From contig CAYVDJ010000003.1 in assembly GCA_964450755.1 (NCBI GenBank), positions 1 to 6,344 on the forward strand: a stretch of 6,344 nt of DNA, given 5' to 3'. The notes below the pieces were generated by a model. It did no database searches, had not been told where the DNA came from, and was given only the letters and a program-made list of their open reading frames with translations. This document shows, piece after piece, positions 1 to 6,338 of this stretch (position 1 is the first letter of the stretch; every line of letters begins with the position of its first letter). The stretch is from JAADDG01 sp964450755 (GTDB taxonomy: Bacteria; Campylobacterota; Campylobacteria; Campylobacterales; JAADDG01). The position numbers and the translations under genes are program-made.

Positions 1-1559
1 AAATCTATTTTGACAGATGTGCGGGATGTCACGGTATGCTTAGAAAAGGAGCTCTTGGTCCTTGGCTTAGACCTGAACCACATAAAGACAAAAAAGGTGT
101 AATGCACGGCACAAAAGCATTAGGTACGGAAACATTAAAGAGTATTATCTATAATGGAACTCCAGGCGGTATGCCAGGATGGGGAAAAGCGGGTGAGCTT
201 ACCAAAGAAGAAACAGAATTGATGGCAAAATATGTTCAAATCACTCCACCTCAACCACCTGAGAAATCAATGGCAGATCTTAAAAAGAGCTGGAAAGTAC
301 TTATTCCGGTTGATAAAAGACCTACAAAACCAGAGACTAAAAGAAACTGGAAAAACTATTTCGGCGTAGTTCTTAGAGATATCGGAAAAATTGCAATAGT
401 AGATGGTGATAAAAAAGAAGTTGTTTCTGTTGTTCCATCAGGATTTGCAACTCACATCCTAAGAAGTTCAAAAGACGGAAGATATATGTATGTTATCGGT
501 AGAGACGGTAAAGCTTCTGTTATCGATCTATGGATGAAAAAACCTCAAAATGTTGCAGAAATCCGCGTATGTAATGACGCTAGAAGTATAGATACTTCAA
601 AATACAAAGGTTATGAGGGTAAATATGCAGTAGTCGGATGTTACTGGCCACCTTCTATCGTAACACTTGACGGTAAAACTCTTGAGCCGTTAAAACAAGT
701 ATCAACTGCAAGTTATACTTATGATGAGGGTGTATTTACAAGAGAAGCAAGAGTTGCTGCGATTATTGCAAATCACCATAAACCTGAGTGGGTTATCAAC
801 ATCAAAGAGACAGGACAAGTATGGTTATATGATTATACTGATGTAAAAAATCCTACAATTAAGATGATCGAAGCCGAGAGATTTTTACATGACGGTGGTT
901 GGGACAGCACAAAAAGATATTTCATGGATGCTGCAAATGCAAGAGATACCATCTCTGTTATCGATACCGTTGATGGTAAACTTGTAAAAAATATCCCATC
1001 AGGCGGAACTAAACCACATCCGGGAAGAGGTGCAAATGTTAACTCTAAAAAATATGGTCCAGTTTGGTTAACAGGACATATCGGAAGCAATGATATAGTA
1101 GCAATCGGAACTGATCCAAAAGGTCATCCTAAAAATGCTTGGAAAGTTGTTAAGAAAATCAATCTACCAGGAAACGGTGGTGGTAACCTTTTCATAAAAA
1201 CTCATCCAAATTGTAAATATATCTTTGCAGATCGTCCGGTTAATCCAGATAGAAAACTTCAAACTCAAATCTATGTAATAGATAAAAATACACTTGAAGT
1301 TGTTAAAACTCTACCAATTCCTGAAAAGTATTTAAAATCAGCTGATCCGAAAATCAAAGCCAGAGGACCGGTTCACTTTGAATTTAATGCTGACGGAAGC
1401 GAAGTTTGGACAAGTATCTGGGGTAACAAAAAAACTGCATCTCCAATTATCGTATTTGATGCAAATAAATTAAAAATTAAGACTGTTATCGAAGATAAGA
1501 GACTTATAACTCCTACTGGTAAGTTCAATGTAACTAATACAATGGGAGATATTTACTAA
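1..1559 (+). CDS. nirS: Cytochrome cd1 nitrite reductase NirS, 5'-truncated by the window edge
   Basis: Periplasmic NO-forming nitrite reductase, the key enzyme of denitrification: heme c accepts electrons and heme d1 reduces nitrite to NO. Reading starts inside the gene (codons in phase from base 3). The ATG at 36 is internal, because the heme c motif RCAGCHG (Cys 18-20 and 27-29, His 30-32) lies just upstream in the same frame. The signal peptide and N-terminus are missing. A likely heme c Met ligand is in GGMPGWG (171-173). The eight-bladed d1 propeller follows. The proximal d1 ligand is probably the His of FATHILRSS (453-455). The two histidines expected over the d1 pocket are in HDGGWD (888-890) and KPHPGRGAN (1017-1019). 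The C-terminus LITPTGKFNV...NTMGDIY is a NirS signature. 518 residues are visible; the family has about 560 to 600. It is first in the visible cluster and is followed by two hairpins, so it is probably expressed above the downstream maturation genes. Family identity is very sure. Confidence 0.97.
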   Translation, partial: IYFDRCAGCHGMLRKGALGPWLRPEPHKDKKGVMHGTKALGTETLKSIIYNGTPGGMPGWGKAGELTKEETELMAKYVQITPPQPPEKSMADLKKSWKVLIPVDKRPTKPETKRNWKNYFGVVLRDIGKIAIVDGDKKEVVSVVPSGFATHILRSSKDGRYMYVIGRDGKASVIDLWMKKPQNVAEIRVCNDARSIDTSKYKGYEGKYAVVGCYWPPSIVTLDGKTLEPLKQVSTASYTYDEGVFTREARVAAIIANHHKPEWVINIKETGQVWLYDYTDVKNPTIKMIEAERFLHDGGWDSTKRYFMDAANARDTISVIDTVDGKLVKNIPSGGTKPHPGRGANVNSKKYGPVWLTGHIGSNDIVAIGTDPKGHPKNAWKVVKKINLPGNGGGNLFIKTHPNCKYIFADRPVNPDRKLQTQIYVIDKNTLEVVKTLPIPEKYLKSADPKIKARGPVHFEFNADGSEVWTSIWGNKKTASPIIVFDANKLKIKTVIEDKRLITPTGKFNVTNTMGDIY

Positions 1560-1568
1560 GAGTTCTTC

Positions 1569-1596
1569 AATATATCGGGCTTCTGCCCGATATATT
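1569..1596 (+). terminator. Hairpin 1 after nirS (12-bp perfect stem, TTCT loop)
   Basis: Left arm AATATATCGGGC (1569-1580) pairs perfectly with GCCCGATATATT (1585-1596) around the four-base loop TTCT. It begins 9 bases after the nirS stop. The GC-rich top (CGGGC/GCCCG) with an AU-rich base suits an intrinsic terminator or a 3'-end stabiliser. No run of T follows directly (CCAAAA comes next), so efficient termination at this hairpin alone is doubtful. The structure is seen directly; the function is inferred. Confidence 0.75.
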
Positions 1597-1599
1597 CCA

Positions 1600-1645
1600 A
1601 AAGCTGTTTGGAAAATAAATATTTATTTGTTTTCCAAACAGCTTT
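1600..1645 (+). terminator. Hairpin 2 after nirS (16-bp perfect stem, 14-nt AT-rich loop)
   Basis: AAAGCTGTTTGGAAAA (1600-1615) is the exact reverse complement of TTTTCCAAACAGCTTT (1630-1645). The loop 1616-1629 is pure A/T apart from its last G. A T-rich stretch (ATCTATTTTA) follows and then the ribosome-binding site of the next gene. With hairpin 1 this makes a tandem structure that probably gives partial termination or protects the 3' end of nirS mRNA. Only 20 bp remain between the stem and the next start codon, and I see no convincing separate promoter there, so the downstream genes probably depend on read-through. Confidence 0.75.
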
Positions 1646-1654
1646 ATCTATTTT

Positions 1655-1661
1655 AGGGGGG
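1655..1661 (+). promoter_or_regulatory. Ribosome-binding site of the nirN-like gene
   Basis: The purine run AGGGGGG sits four bases before the ATG at 1666. It supports that start, which also gives a protein opening with a basic, hydrophobic export signal. The spacing is a little short but usable. The site lies just outside hairpin 2, so that hairpin does not itself mask it. Confidence 0.65.
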
Positions 1662-1665
1662 TTAT

Positions 1666-3360
1666 ATGTATAAAAAAATCTTTTTTTCTCTTCTTTTAAG
1701 TTCTACCTTTCTACTTTCCGATTCACAATTTGACAGTTTTTACATTCACCAGTTAGAAGCCAAAAGTGGAAACGGTAAAGATTTATATAAACAATACTGC
1801 GCATCTTGTCACGGTAACCAAAGAGAAGGTATCAGCGCACCACCACTTTTACCTGTTTTTATCAAAAAGATACCGGATTCAAGAATAAAATCTATCATCA
1901 AAAATTCCCTGCCTCAAACTTTGATGCCAAAATTTGATTTTTTAAAAGATGACCAAATAGATGCAATAACAAAATATCTTCGTACTCCTTCCAAAAATAT
2001 AGAGTGGAGTATTAAAGACATCAAAAAAAGTTATAAAAAATTCGATTTTCCAAAAAAAGATCTAAAAATCAAAGATATTGAAAATGTAACTCTGGTCGTC
2101 GAAAGAGGAGCAGATAAAGTATGGATCATGGAAAATGAAAATATTTTGGACAAATTTGATTTTGTAAATGTTCACGGCGGACTCAAATATACGATGGACG
2201 GTGAAAACTTTTATGTTCCTACACGAGACGGCTGGGTTGGTCATTACAGTTTAAAAGAGGGAAGATTAAAAGACAAAGTAAGAGCCTGTGTCAATCTAAG
2301 AAATGTATCTCTCTCAAGAGATGCAAAATATCTTTTTGCAACCTGCCTTTTACCCGAATCAGTGGTAGTGCTTGATCCAAAAACTCTTAAACCGATAAAA
2401 AGAGAAAAGGTTGATGGCAAAATCAGTGCTCTTTATGAACTATACTCAAAAGATGAAGCGATATTTTCTTTTAGAAACAAATCCAAATTTGTCAAAGTGG
2501 ATACAAAAACTCTAAAATTTACCTATAAAGACCTGAAAGAGCCGATAGAAGATTTTTTTATTGATCCGTTTGAGGAGTTTATCATAGCAACAACAAGAAG
2601 AGGAAAAAATCTCTCCGTTTATGATATCAATACTCTAAAAAAAGTTTTTAACTCCAAAATAGACGGAATGCCCCATCTTTTCAGCGCAACTTACTGGTAC
2701 AGAGACGGAAAATTTTATTTTGCCACTCCACATCTTAGAAAACCTTTTGTTACTGTATGGCAGATGTATGACTGGAAACTGATCAAAAAGATAGATATAG
2801 GCGGAGACGGATTTTTTGTAAAAACCCATCCTGCGAGTAAATATCTGTGGATAGACAATGGTAGTGACAAACTCGTTCTTGTTGATAAAAAAAACTATAA
2901 GATGAGTGAATTTACTCCAAGAAAAGGCAAACAGTATATTCATACCGAATTTAGCGGAGACGGAAAATATGCCTATCTCAGTATTTATGAAGGCAATGGA
3001 GATTTGATCGTTCTTCAAACCGATACAATGAGAGAATTAAGAGATTACAAAGCAAATGTACCGGTAGGAAAATACAACTTTATCAATAAAAACAGAGTAT
3101 TTTATCCAAGACTGTTTGGAGAGAGCATATTTAAAGAAAAATGTTGGGGATGCCATCACCAAACGGCAGAAGCTTTTGGACCTCCGTTTAATGAAATAGC
3201 CAAAAAAAGAACAGATGCCCAAATGATGGCTCAAATAAATGATCCCAAACACACTTATAAGGATCTCGGATACAAGAGAAACTCTATGCCTACTTTCAAA
3301 CTGAATGAAAAAGAGTTAAAAAGTATCGTTGATTATATAAAAAGCTGGAAGGATAGATAG
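1666..3360 (+). CDS. nirN: NirN-like c-d1-c protein: cytochrome d1 propeller flanked by two cytochrome c domains
   Basis: Probable periplasmic dihydro-heme d1 dehydrogenase: NirN oxidises the last precursor to heme d1 and passes the cofactor to NirS. A signal-like N-terminus (MYKKIFFSLLLSSTFLLS) has no clear AxA cleavage site and could stay as an anchor. Domain 1 (about residues 34-107) is cytochrome c, with CASCH at 45-49 and probable Met ligand M87; its GISAPPLLP stretch resembles NirN/NirC heads. Domain 2 (about 140-480) is a d1-type propeller. H170 in VNVHGG aligns with the proximal d1 ligand; H337 (GMPH), H388 (KTHPASKYLW) and H426 (IHTEFSGDG) are candidate pocket residues. The NirS catalytic motifs HDGGWD and HPGRGAN are absent, which argues against a nitrite reductase. 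Domain 3 (about 484-564) is a second cytochrome c, with CWGCH at 493-497 and probable Met ligand M541 (NSMPTF). At 564 residues it is longer than the roughly 490 of classic NirN because of this tail. The next gene overlaps its stop by one base. The NirN role is inferred from architecture and context. Confidence 0.82.
   Translation: MYKKIFFSLLLSSTFLLSDSQFDSFYIHQLEAKSGNGKDLYKQYCASCHGNQREGISAPPLLPVFIKKIPDSRIKSIIKNSLPQTLMPKFDFLKDDQIDAITKYLRTPSKNIEWSIKDIKKSYKKFDFPKKDLKIKDIENVTLVVERGADKVWIMENENILDKFDFVNVHGGLKYTMDGENFYVPTRDGWVGHYSLKEGRLKDKVRACVNLRNVSLSRDAKYLFATCLLPESVVVLDPKTLKPIKREKVDGKISALYELYSKDEAIFSFRNKSKFVKVDTKTLKFTYKDLKEPIEDFFIDPFEEFIIATTRRGKNLSVYDINTLKKVFNSKIDGMPHLFSATYWYRDGKFYFATPHLRKPFVTVWQMYDWKLIKKIDIGGDGFFVKTHPASKYLWIDNGSDKLVLVDKKNYKMSEFTPRKGKQYIHTEFSGDGKYAYLSIYEGNGDLIVLQTDTMRELRDYKANVPVGKYNFINKNRVFYPRLFGESIFKEKCWGCHHQTAEAFGPPFNEIAKKRTDAQMMAQINDPKHTYKDLGYKRNSMPTFKLNEKELKSIVDYIKSWKDR
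3347..3353 (+). promoter_or_regulatory. Ribosome-binding site that decides the GTG start of nirJ
   Basis: GGAAGGA inside the last codons of the nirN-like gene lies six bases before a GTG at 3360-3362, which shares one base with the upstream TAG stop. No ATG occurs in frame near this point before the conserved radical SAM motif, so the GTG is the best start. The arrangement points to translational coupling. Confidence 0.7.
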
Positions 3361-4466
3361 TGTTTAGACTCTCAAACCTCTTAAAAAGTACGGTTGAAGG
3401 GAAAAAGAGCAGAGAATTGGACGGTTCTATCCTGATATGGAATTTCACAAACAGATGCAATCTCTCCTGTCTTCACTGCTATTCCAAATCAACTCTTGAT
3501 GAAAAAGATACTTTAAGTACAGAAAAGATTTTAAAAACAATTCCAGAACTTAAAAAAGCCGGAATCAGATTTGTTATCTTTTCGGGCGGAGAGCCTCTTA
3601 CAAGAAAAGATATCTTTGAGATAGCACAGGCTTTTAAAGATGAAGGAATCTTCACCTATCTCTCTACCAACGGACTTTATATAAATCCTTCCAATGCAAA
3701 AAAGATAATCGATACCTTCGGATATATCGGTATCAGTATAGACGGAAGAGAAGAGATACATGACAGATTCAGAGGTTTAAAAGGCTCCTTTAAAAAGAGT
3801 ATGGAAGCAATCAAACTAATCCAAAAAAACGGTGGTAAAATCGGAATCCGTTTCACGATAACAAAAGATACCGCCGAATCGCTGGAATTTATATTTGATC
3901 TGGCAGAGAAAGAGAATATCGATAAGATATATATCTCCCATCTTGTCTATTCGGGTAGGGGACTTGACAATCTGAAAATGGATTTGACAAAAGAAGAGAG
4001 AAAAAAAGCTGTAGATTTTATCATAAATAAAGCATTTGAATACTACGATAACGCAAAAGATATCGATATCGTAACAGGCAATATGGAAATGGATGCTATC
4101 GTTTTCATGAAAGAGTTTGAAAAGAGATATCCTCAAAAAATCTCCCTGTTAGAGGAGAAACTAAAAAACTGGGCTGGAAACAGTGCAGGAGTCAAACTTG
4201 TCAATATAAACAGTGAAGGCGATGTAAAACCCGATCCCTTCTTCCCTGTAACGATAGGTAACATATATGAAAAACCTTTTGATGAGATATGGTTGAATAA
4301 AAAGAGCGAAATTTTAAATAAGCTTAGAGAAAAACCAAGAATCATAAAAGGCAGATGTTCAAACTGCCGATACCTCGATATCTGCAACGGAGGTTCCAGA
4401 CCAAGAGCATGGGCTATAAGCGATGATCTGTGGGCTGAAGATCCATCCTGTTATATAGAAATTTAG
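3360..4466 (+). CDS. nirJ: Heme d1 biosynthesis radical SAM protein NirJ
   Basis: Cytoplasmic radical SAM enzyme that acts on didecarboxysiroheme, removing two propionate side chains on the way to the oxo groups of heme d1 (role known from the NirJ family). The GTG start gives 368 residues. The radical SAM cluster motif CNLSCLHC supplies C33, C37 and C40 (Cx3Cx2C). SAM-binding elements follow: SGGEPL at 75-80, STNG at 102-105 and GISIDGR at 124-130. A C-terminal SPASM/twitch-type region carries C333, C336, C342 and C364 (CSNCRYLDIC, then DPSCY), which suits a second Fe-S cluster. The ending IC-GGSRPRAWA...W-x-DPSCY is typical of NirJ rather than of general heme or peptide-modifying relatives such as AhbC or PqqE. 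It starts inside the upstream stop codon and is followed by nirF after 15 bp, so context agrees. The alternative, AhbC/AhbD-type heme synthesis, is less likely beside nirS. Confidence 0.92.
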   Translation: MFRLSNLLKSTVEGKKSRELDGSILIWNFTNRCNLSCLHCYSKSTLDEKDTLSTEKILKTIPELKKAGIRFVIFSGGEPLTRKDIFEIAQAFKDEGIFTYLSTNGLYINPSNAKKIIDTFGYIGISIDGREEIHDRFRGLKGSFKKSMEAIKLIQKNGGKIGIRFTITKDTAESLEFIFDLAEKENIDKIYISHLVYSGRGLDNLKMDLTKEERKKAVDFIINKAFEYYDNAKDIDIVTGNMEMDAIVFMKEFEKRYPQKISLLEEKLKNWAGNSAGVKLVNINSEGDVKPDPFFPVTIGNIYEKPFDEIWLNKKSEILNKLREKPRIIKGRCSNCRYLDICNGGSRPRAWAISDDLWAEDPSCYIEI

Positions 4467-4470
4467 TAAA

Positions 4471-4475
4471 AAGGA
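4471..4475 (+). promoter_or_regulatory. Ribosome-binding site of nirF
   Basis: AAGGA lies six bases before the ATG at 4482, in the 15-bp gap after nirJ. It supports that ATG, which begins a clean signal peptide. Confidence 0.65.
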
Positions 4476-4481
4476 TAATTT

Positions 4482-5564
4482 ATGAGATACTTGCTTCTTT
4501 TGGCATTAGCAGTACAATTCATCTTTGCAAGTGAAAAACTTTTTATAGTAGAGAGGGAGAATGAAGCGTTGGCTGTTATTCAAAACCAGAAGCTTCAAAA
4601 TGAGATAAAAAACATGCACAATTTCAACCATGCGGTTGTTAAATTTATCGAAAATGACGGTTATATAATAACAAGAGACGGTTATCTGATAAAATTTGAT
4701 CCTGTCAGTGAAAAGAAGATTAAAGAGGTAAAAGCAAGTAAAAGCGCTATCGGTTTTACTTTAACGAAAAATTATGTGGCAGTTGCAAACTATGCCAACA
4801 AAACGGTTGAAATTTTTGACAGAGACCTGAAACTTTTACAGACAATCAAAACAGGATCAAAAAATGTCGGTATAAAAATCTATAAAAATTATCTTGTTTT
4901 TGCCTGTATGGACAGTGATGAACTTTGGGTTTTAAAAGATGAAAACGAAGGAAAAGGCAACCCAAAATTTAAAATCTTCAAAAAGATAGAAAATGCGGGA
5001 AAAGTGCCTTTTGATGCGATGATCAACAAAAATCTCTATGTTGTGGGATTTTTCAACTCTCCAAATGTAGGAGTTTTGGATCTTGAGAGTTTTAAATACA
5101 AAAAAGTACCGTTGAAACTGGGAGAAAAACAGATAGTTTTGAAAGTTCCCCATTTTGGATTTTGGAGTATCAGCAAAGGAAAATTTTTCATCCCTGCTGT
5201 TGGAAACAACAAAGTATTTGTATTTGATCACGATTTTAACTTCATAAAAGCTATAGAGGTAGAAGGAAATCCGGTATTTACTTCACTAAGTCCAAAAAGA
5301 GATTATCTAGCCGTAACATTCAGCGGTAAAAAGTTTCCTATCGTTCAAATCATCGATACGAAAACCTTAAAGATCATAAAAAAATTTGATTTCGAGGGTA
5401 CTGTTTTGCATGTAAGATGGTCAAATGAAAAACCTCTGCTCTACATCTCCGTAAACGGTAACAGTGAGGTAATTGGAATGGATACAAAAACATGGAAAAA
5501 AGTTTTTAGCGTAAGTGTTCCAAAACCCTCAGGAATCTTTATCTTTGAAGAGAAAGGGAAATAA
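4482..5564 (+). CDS. nirF: Heme d1 biosynthesis protein NirF (periplasmic d1-like propeller)
   Basis: NirF is needed for a late step of heme d1 formation; it binds d1-type heme, and its exact reaction is still debated. The 360-residue product opens with a signal peptide (MRYLLLLALAVQFIFA, likely cut before SEK). No lipobox cysteine is visible, so it looks like a soluble periplasmic form, unlike the lipoprotein NirF of some pseudomonads. The rest is one d1-type beta-propeller with no CxxCH, which separates it from NirS and NirN. H50 (NFNHAVVKF, followed by the IITRDGYLIKFD blade) is in the place of the essential heme-ligand histidine of NirF. H224 in KVPHFGFW matches the conserved KMPH-type segment, and GNPVFTSLSP (262-271) is another family block. 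It lies 15 bp after nirJ, and its stop overlaps the start of nirE. Sequence is more diverged than NirS, but length, lack of heme c and context support NirF. Confidence 0.9.
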   Translation: MRYLLLLALAVQFIFASEKLFIVERENEALAVIQNQKLQNEIKNMHNFNHAVVKFIENDGYIITRDGYLIKFDPVSEKKIKEVKASKSAIGFTLTKNYVAVANYANKTVEIFDRDLKLLQTIKTGSKNVGIKIYKNYLVFACMDSDELWVLKDENEGKGNPKFKIFKKIENAGKVPFDAMINKNLYVVGFFNSPNVGVLDLESFKYKKVPLKLGEKQIVLKVPHFGFWSISKGKFFIPAVGNNKVFVFDHDFNFIKAIEVEGNPVFTSLSPKRDYLAVTFSGKKFPIVQIIDTKTLKIIKKFDFEGTVLHVRWSNEKPLLYISVNGNSEVIGMDTKTWKKVFSVSVPKPSGIFIFEEKGK

Positions 5565-6295
5565 TGGGGATGGTATATCTAACTGGAGCAGGACCCGGTG
5601 ATATAGAACTTTTGACGCTAAAAGCTTTAAAAGTTATAAAAAAAGCAGACATCATCATCTATGACAGACTTGCAAATCCCGATATCCTAAAAGAAGCAAA
5701 AAAGGGCTGTGAACTTGTCTATGTAGGAAAAGAGGACGGCAGACACTCTCTTCCGCAAGAGGAGATAAATGAACTTATCTATCAAAGCGCTTTAAAATAT
5801 GAAACTGTTGTCAGATTAAAGGGGGGTGATCCTTTTGTTTTTGGACGAGGCGGAGAAGAGGGAATATATCTGAAAGAAAGAGGAGTGAAATTTGCCTTGA
5901 TCCCGGGTGTAACTTCTGCCATCAGTGTTCCCGAATATGCCGGTATCCCTGTAACCCACAGAGGAGTGGCGGTCTCTTTCAGAGTCGTAACAGGACACGA
6001 AGCGCCCAATAAACTTGAATCCCAGATAGATTGGGAATCTTTCAAAACAGATGAAACGGTCGTCTTTTTGATGGGATTTCACAATCTGAAAAAAATAGCA
6101 AACAAACTTATAGAGATCGGCAAACCAAAAGATTATCCCTGTGCAGTTATAAGCAAAGGAACAACAAAAGATGAAAAGACAGTCATCGGCACACTCGAAA
6201 ATATAACCGAAAAAGCAAAAGATCTCAAAACTCCGGCTTTGATAGTCATAGGCAAAGTAGTAAAACTAAAAGAACAATTAAGCTGGTTTGAATAA
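5564..6295 (+). CDS. nirE: Uroporphyrinogen-III C-methyltransferase (SUMT; NirE/CobA type)
   Basis: Cytoplasmic S-adenosylmethionine-dependent enzyme that methylates C2 and C7 of uroporphyrinogen III to make precorrin-2, the branch point to siroheme, heme d1 and cobalamin. Conserved blocks are in order: VYLTGAGPGD (4-13, SAM-binding loop), IYDRL (32-36), VRLKGGDPFVFGRGGEE (83-99), PGVTSAISVPEYAGIPVTHR (114-133), VTGH (142-145), FLMG (168-171) and GTTKDEKTVIGTL (199-211). The 243 residues cover a single-domain SUMT; there is no CysG-like dehydrogenase/ferrochelatase domain or HemD fusion. The start ATG overlaps the nirF stop (TAATG). A second in-frame ATG at 5570 is equally possible, since AAGGGA at 5554-5559 is 4 bases from the first and 10 from the second. 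Position in the nir unit suggests dedication to heme d1 (nirE), but sequence alone cannot separate this from a general cobA serving siroheme or B12 as well. Confidence 0.93.
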   Translation: MGMVYLTGAGPGDIELLTLKALKVIKKADIIIYDRLANPDILKEAKKGCELVYVGKEDGRHSLPQEEINELIYQSALKYETVVRLKGGDPFVFGRGGEEGIYLKERGVKFALIPGVTSAISVPEYAGIPVTHRGVAVSFRVVTGHEAPNKLESQIDWESFKTDETVVFLMGFHNLKKIANKLIEIGKPKDYPCAVISKGTTKDEKTVIGTLENITEKAKDLKTPALIVIGKVVKLKEQLSWFE

Positions 6296-6300
6296 ACAAC

Positions 6301-6338
6301 TATCATTTTGACATCTAAACAAAGAGGTCAAAATGATA
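6301..6338. repeat. Long inverted repeat/hairpin after nirE
   Basis: TATCATTTTGAC (6301-6312) is the exact reverse complement of GTCAAAATGATA (6327-6338). After one A/G mismatch (6313/6326) the stem continues with TCT (6314-6316) pairing with AGA (6323-6325), leaving the six-base loop AAACAA. It starts 5 bases after the nirE stop. On the + strand no T run follows (AACACT), which weakens a simple intrinsic terminator. It may be an mRNA 3' stabiliser, a terminator read from the other strand, or a hairpin controlling a following gene, since its right arm contains a possible ribosome-binding site and ATG. Confidence 0.7.

Noticed and set aside
36..38. ATG at 36 as the start of nirS
   Set aside because: The frame is open upstream to the window edge and encodes the conserved heme c motif RCAGCHG directly before this Met, so the true start lies outside the window.
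833..1090. Open frame of 85 codons on the - strand inside nirS
   Set aside because: It lies opposite strongly conserved NirS motifs, has no recognisable domain and no convincing ribosome-binding site; it is a shadow of the real gene.
1616..1660. A promoter for the downstream operon in the AT-rich loop and tail of hairpin 2
   Set aside because: TATCTATTTT-like hexamers occur by chance in such AT-rich DNA, and no paired -35/-10 with good spacing and room before the ribosome-binding site stands out.
2635..3018. Open frame of 127 codons on the - strand inside the nirN-like gene
   Set aside because: It is opposite the conserved d1 propeller segments (GMPH, KTHP, HTEF). Its Phe/Ile/Ser-rich product matches the complement of a Lys- and Asp-rich gene, as expected of a chance frame.
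1666..3360. A second nitrite reductase (NirS paralogue) instead of a NirN-like protein
   Set aside because: The catalytic HDGGWD and HPGRGAN motifs are missing, and the head domain and GMPH/KTHP/HTEF pattern fit NirN/NirF-type d1 proteins better.
3816..4136. Open frame of 106 codons on the - strand inside nirJ
   Set aside because: The product is low-complexity, rich in Phe, Ile and Cys, with no motif, and lies entirely within a well-identified gene.
6301..6338. FNR/CRP-type operator in the palindrome after nirE
   Set aside because: The arms (TTTTGAC-GTCAAAA) are separated by 14 bases and do not match TTGAT-N4-ATCAA or TGTGA-N6-TCACA; an RNA hairpin explains the symmetry better.
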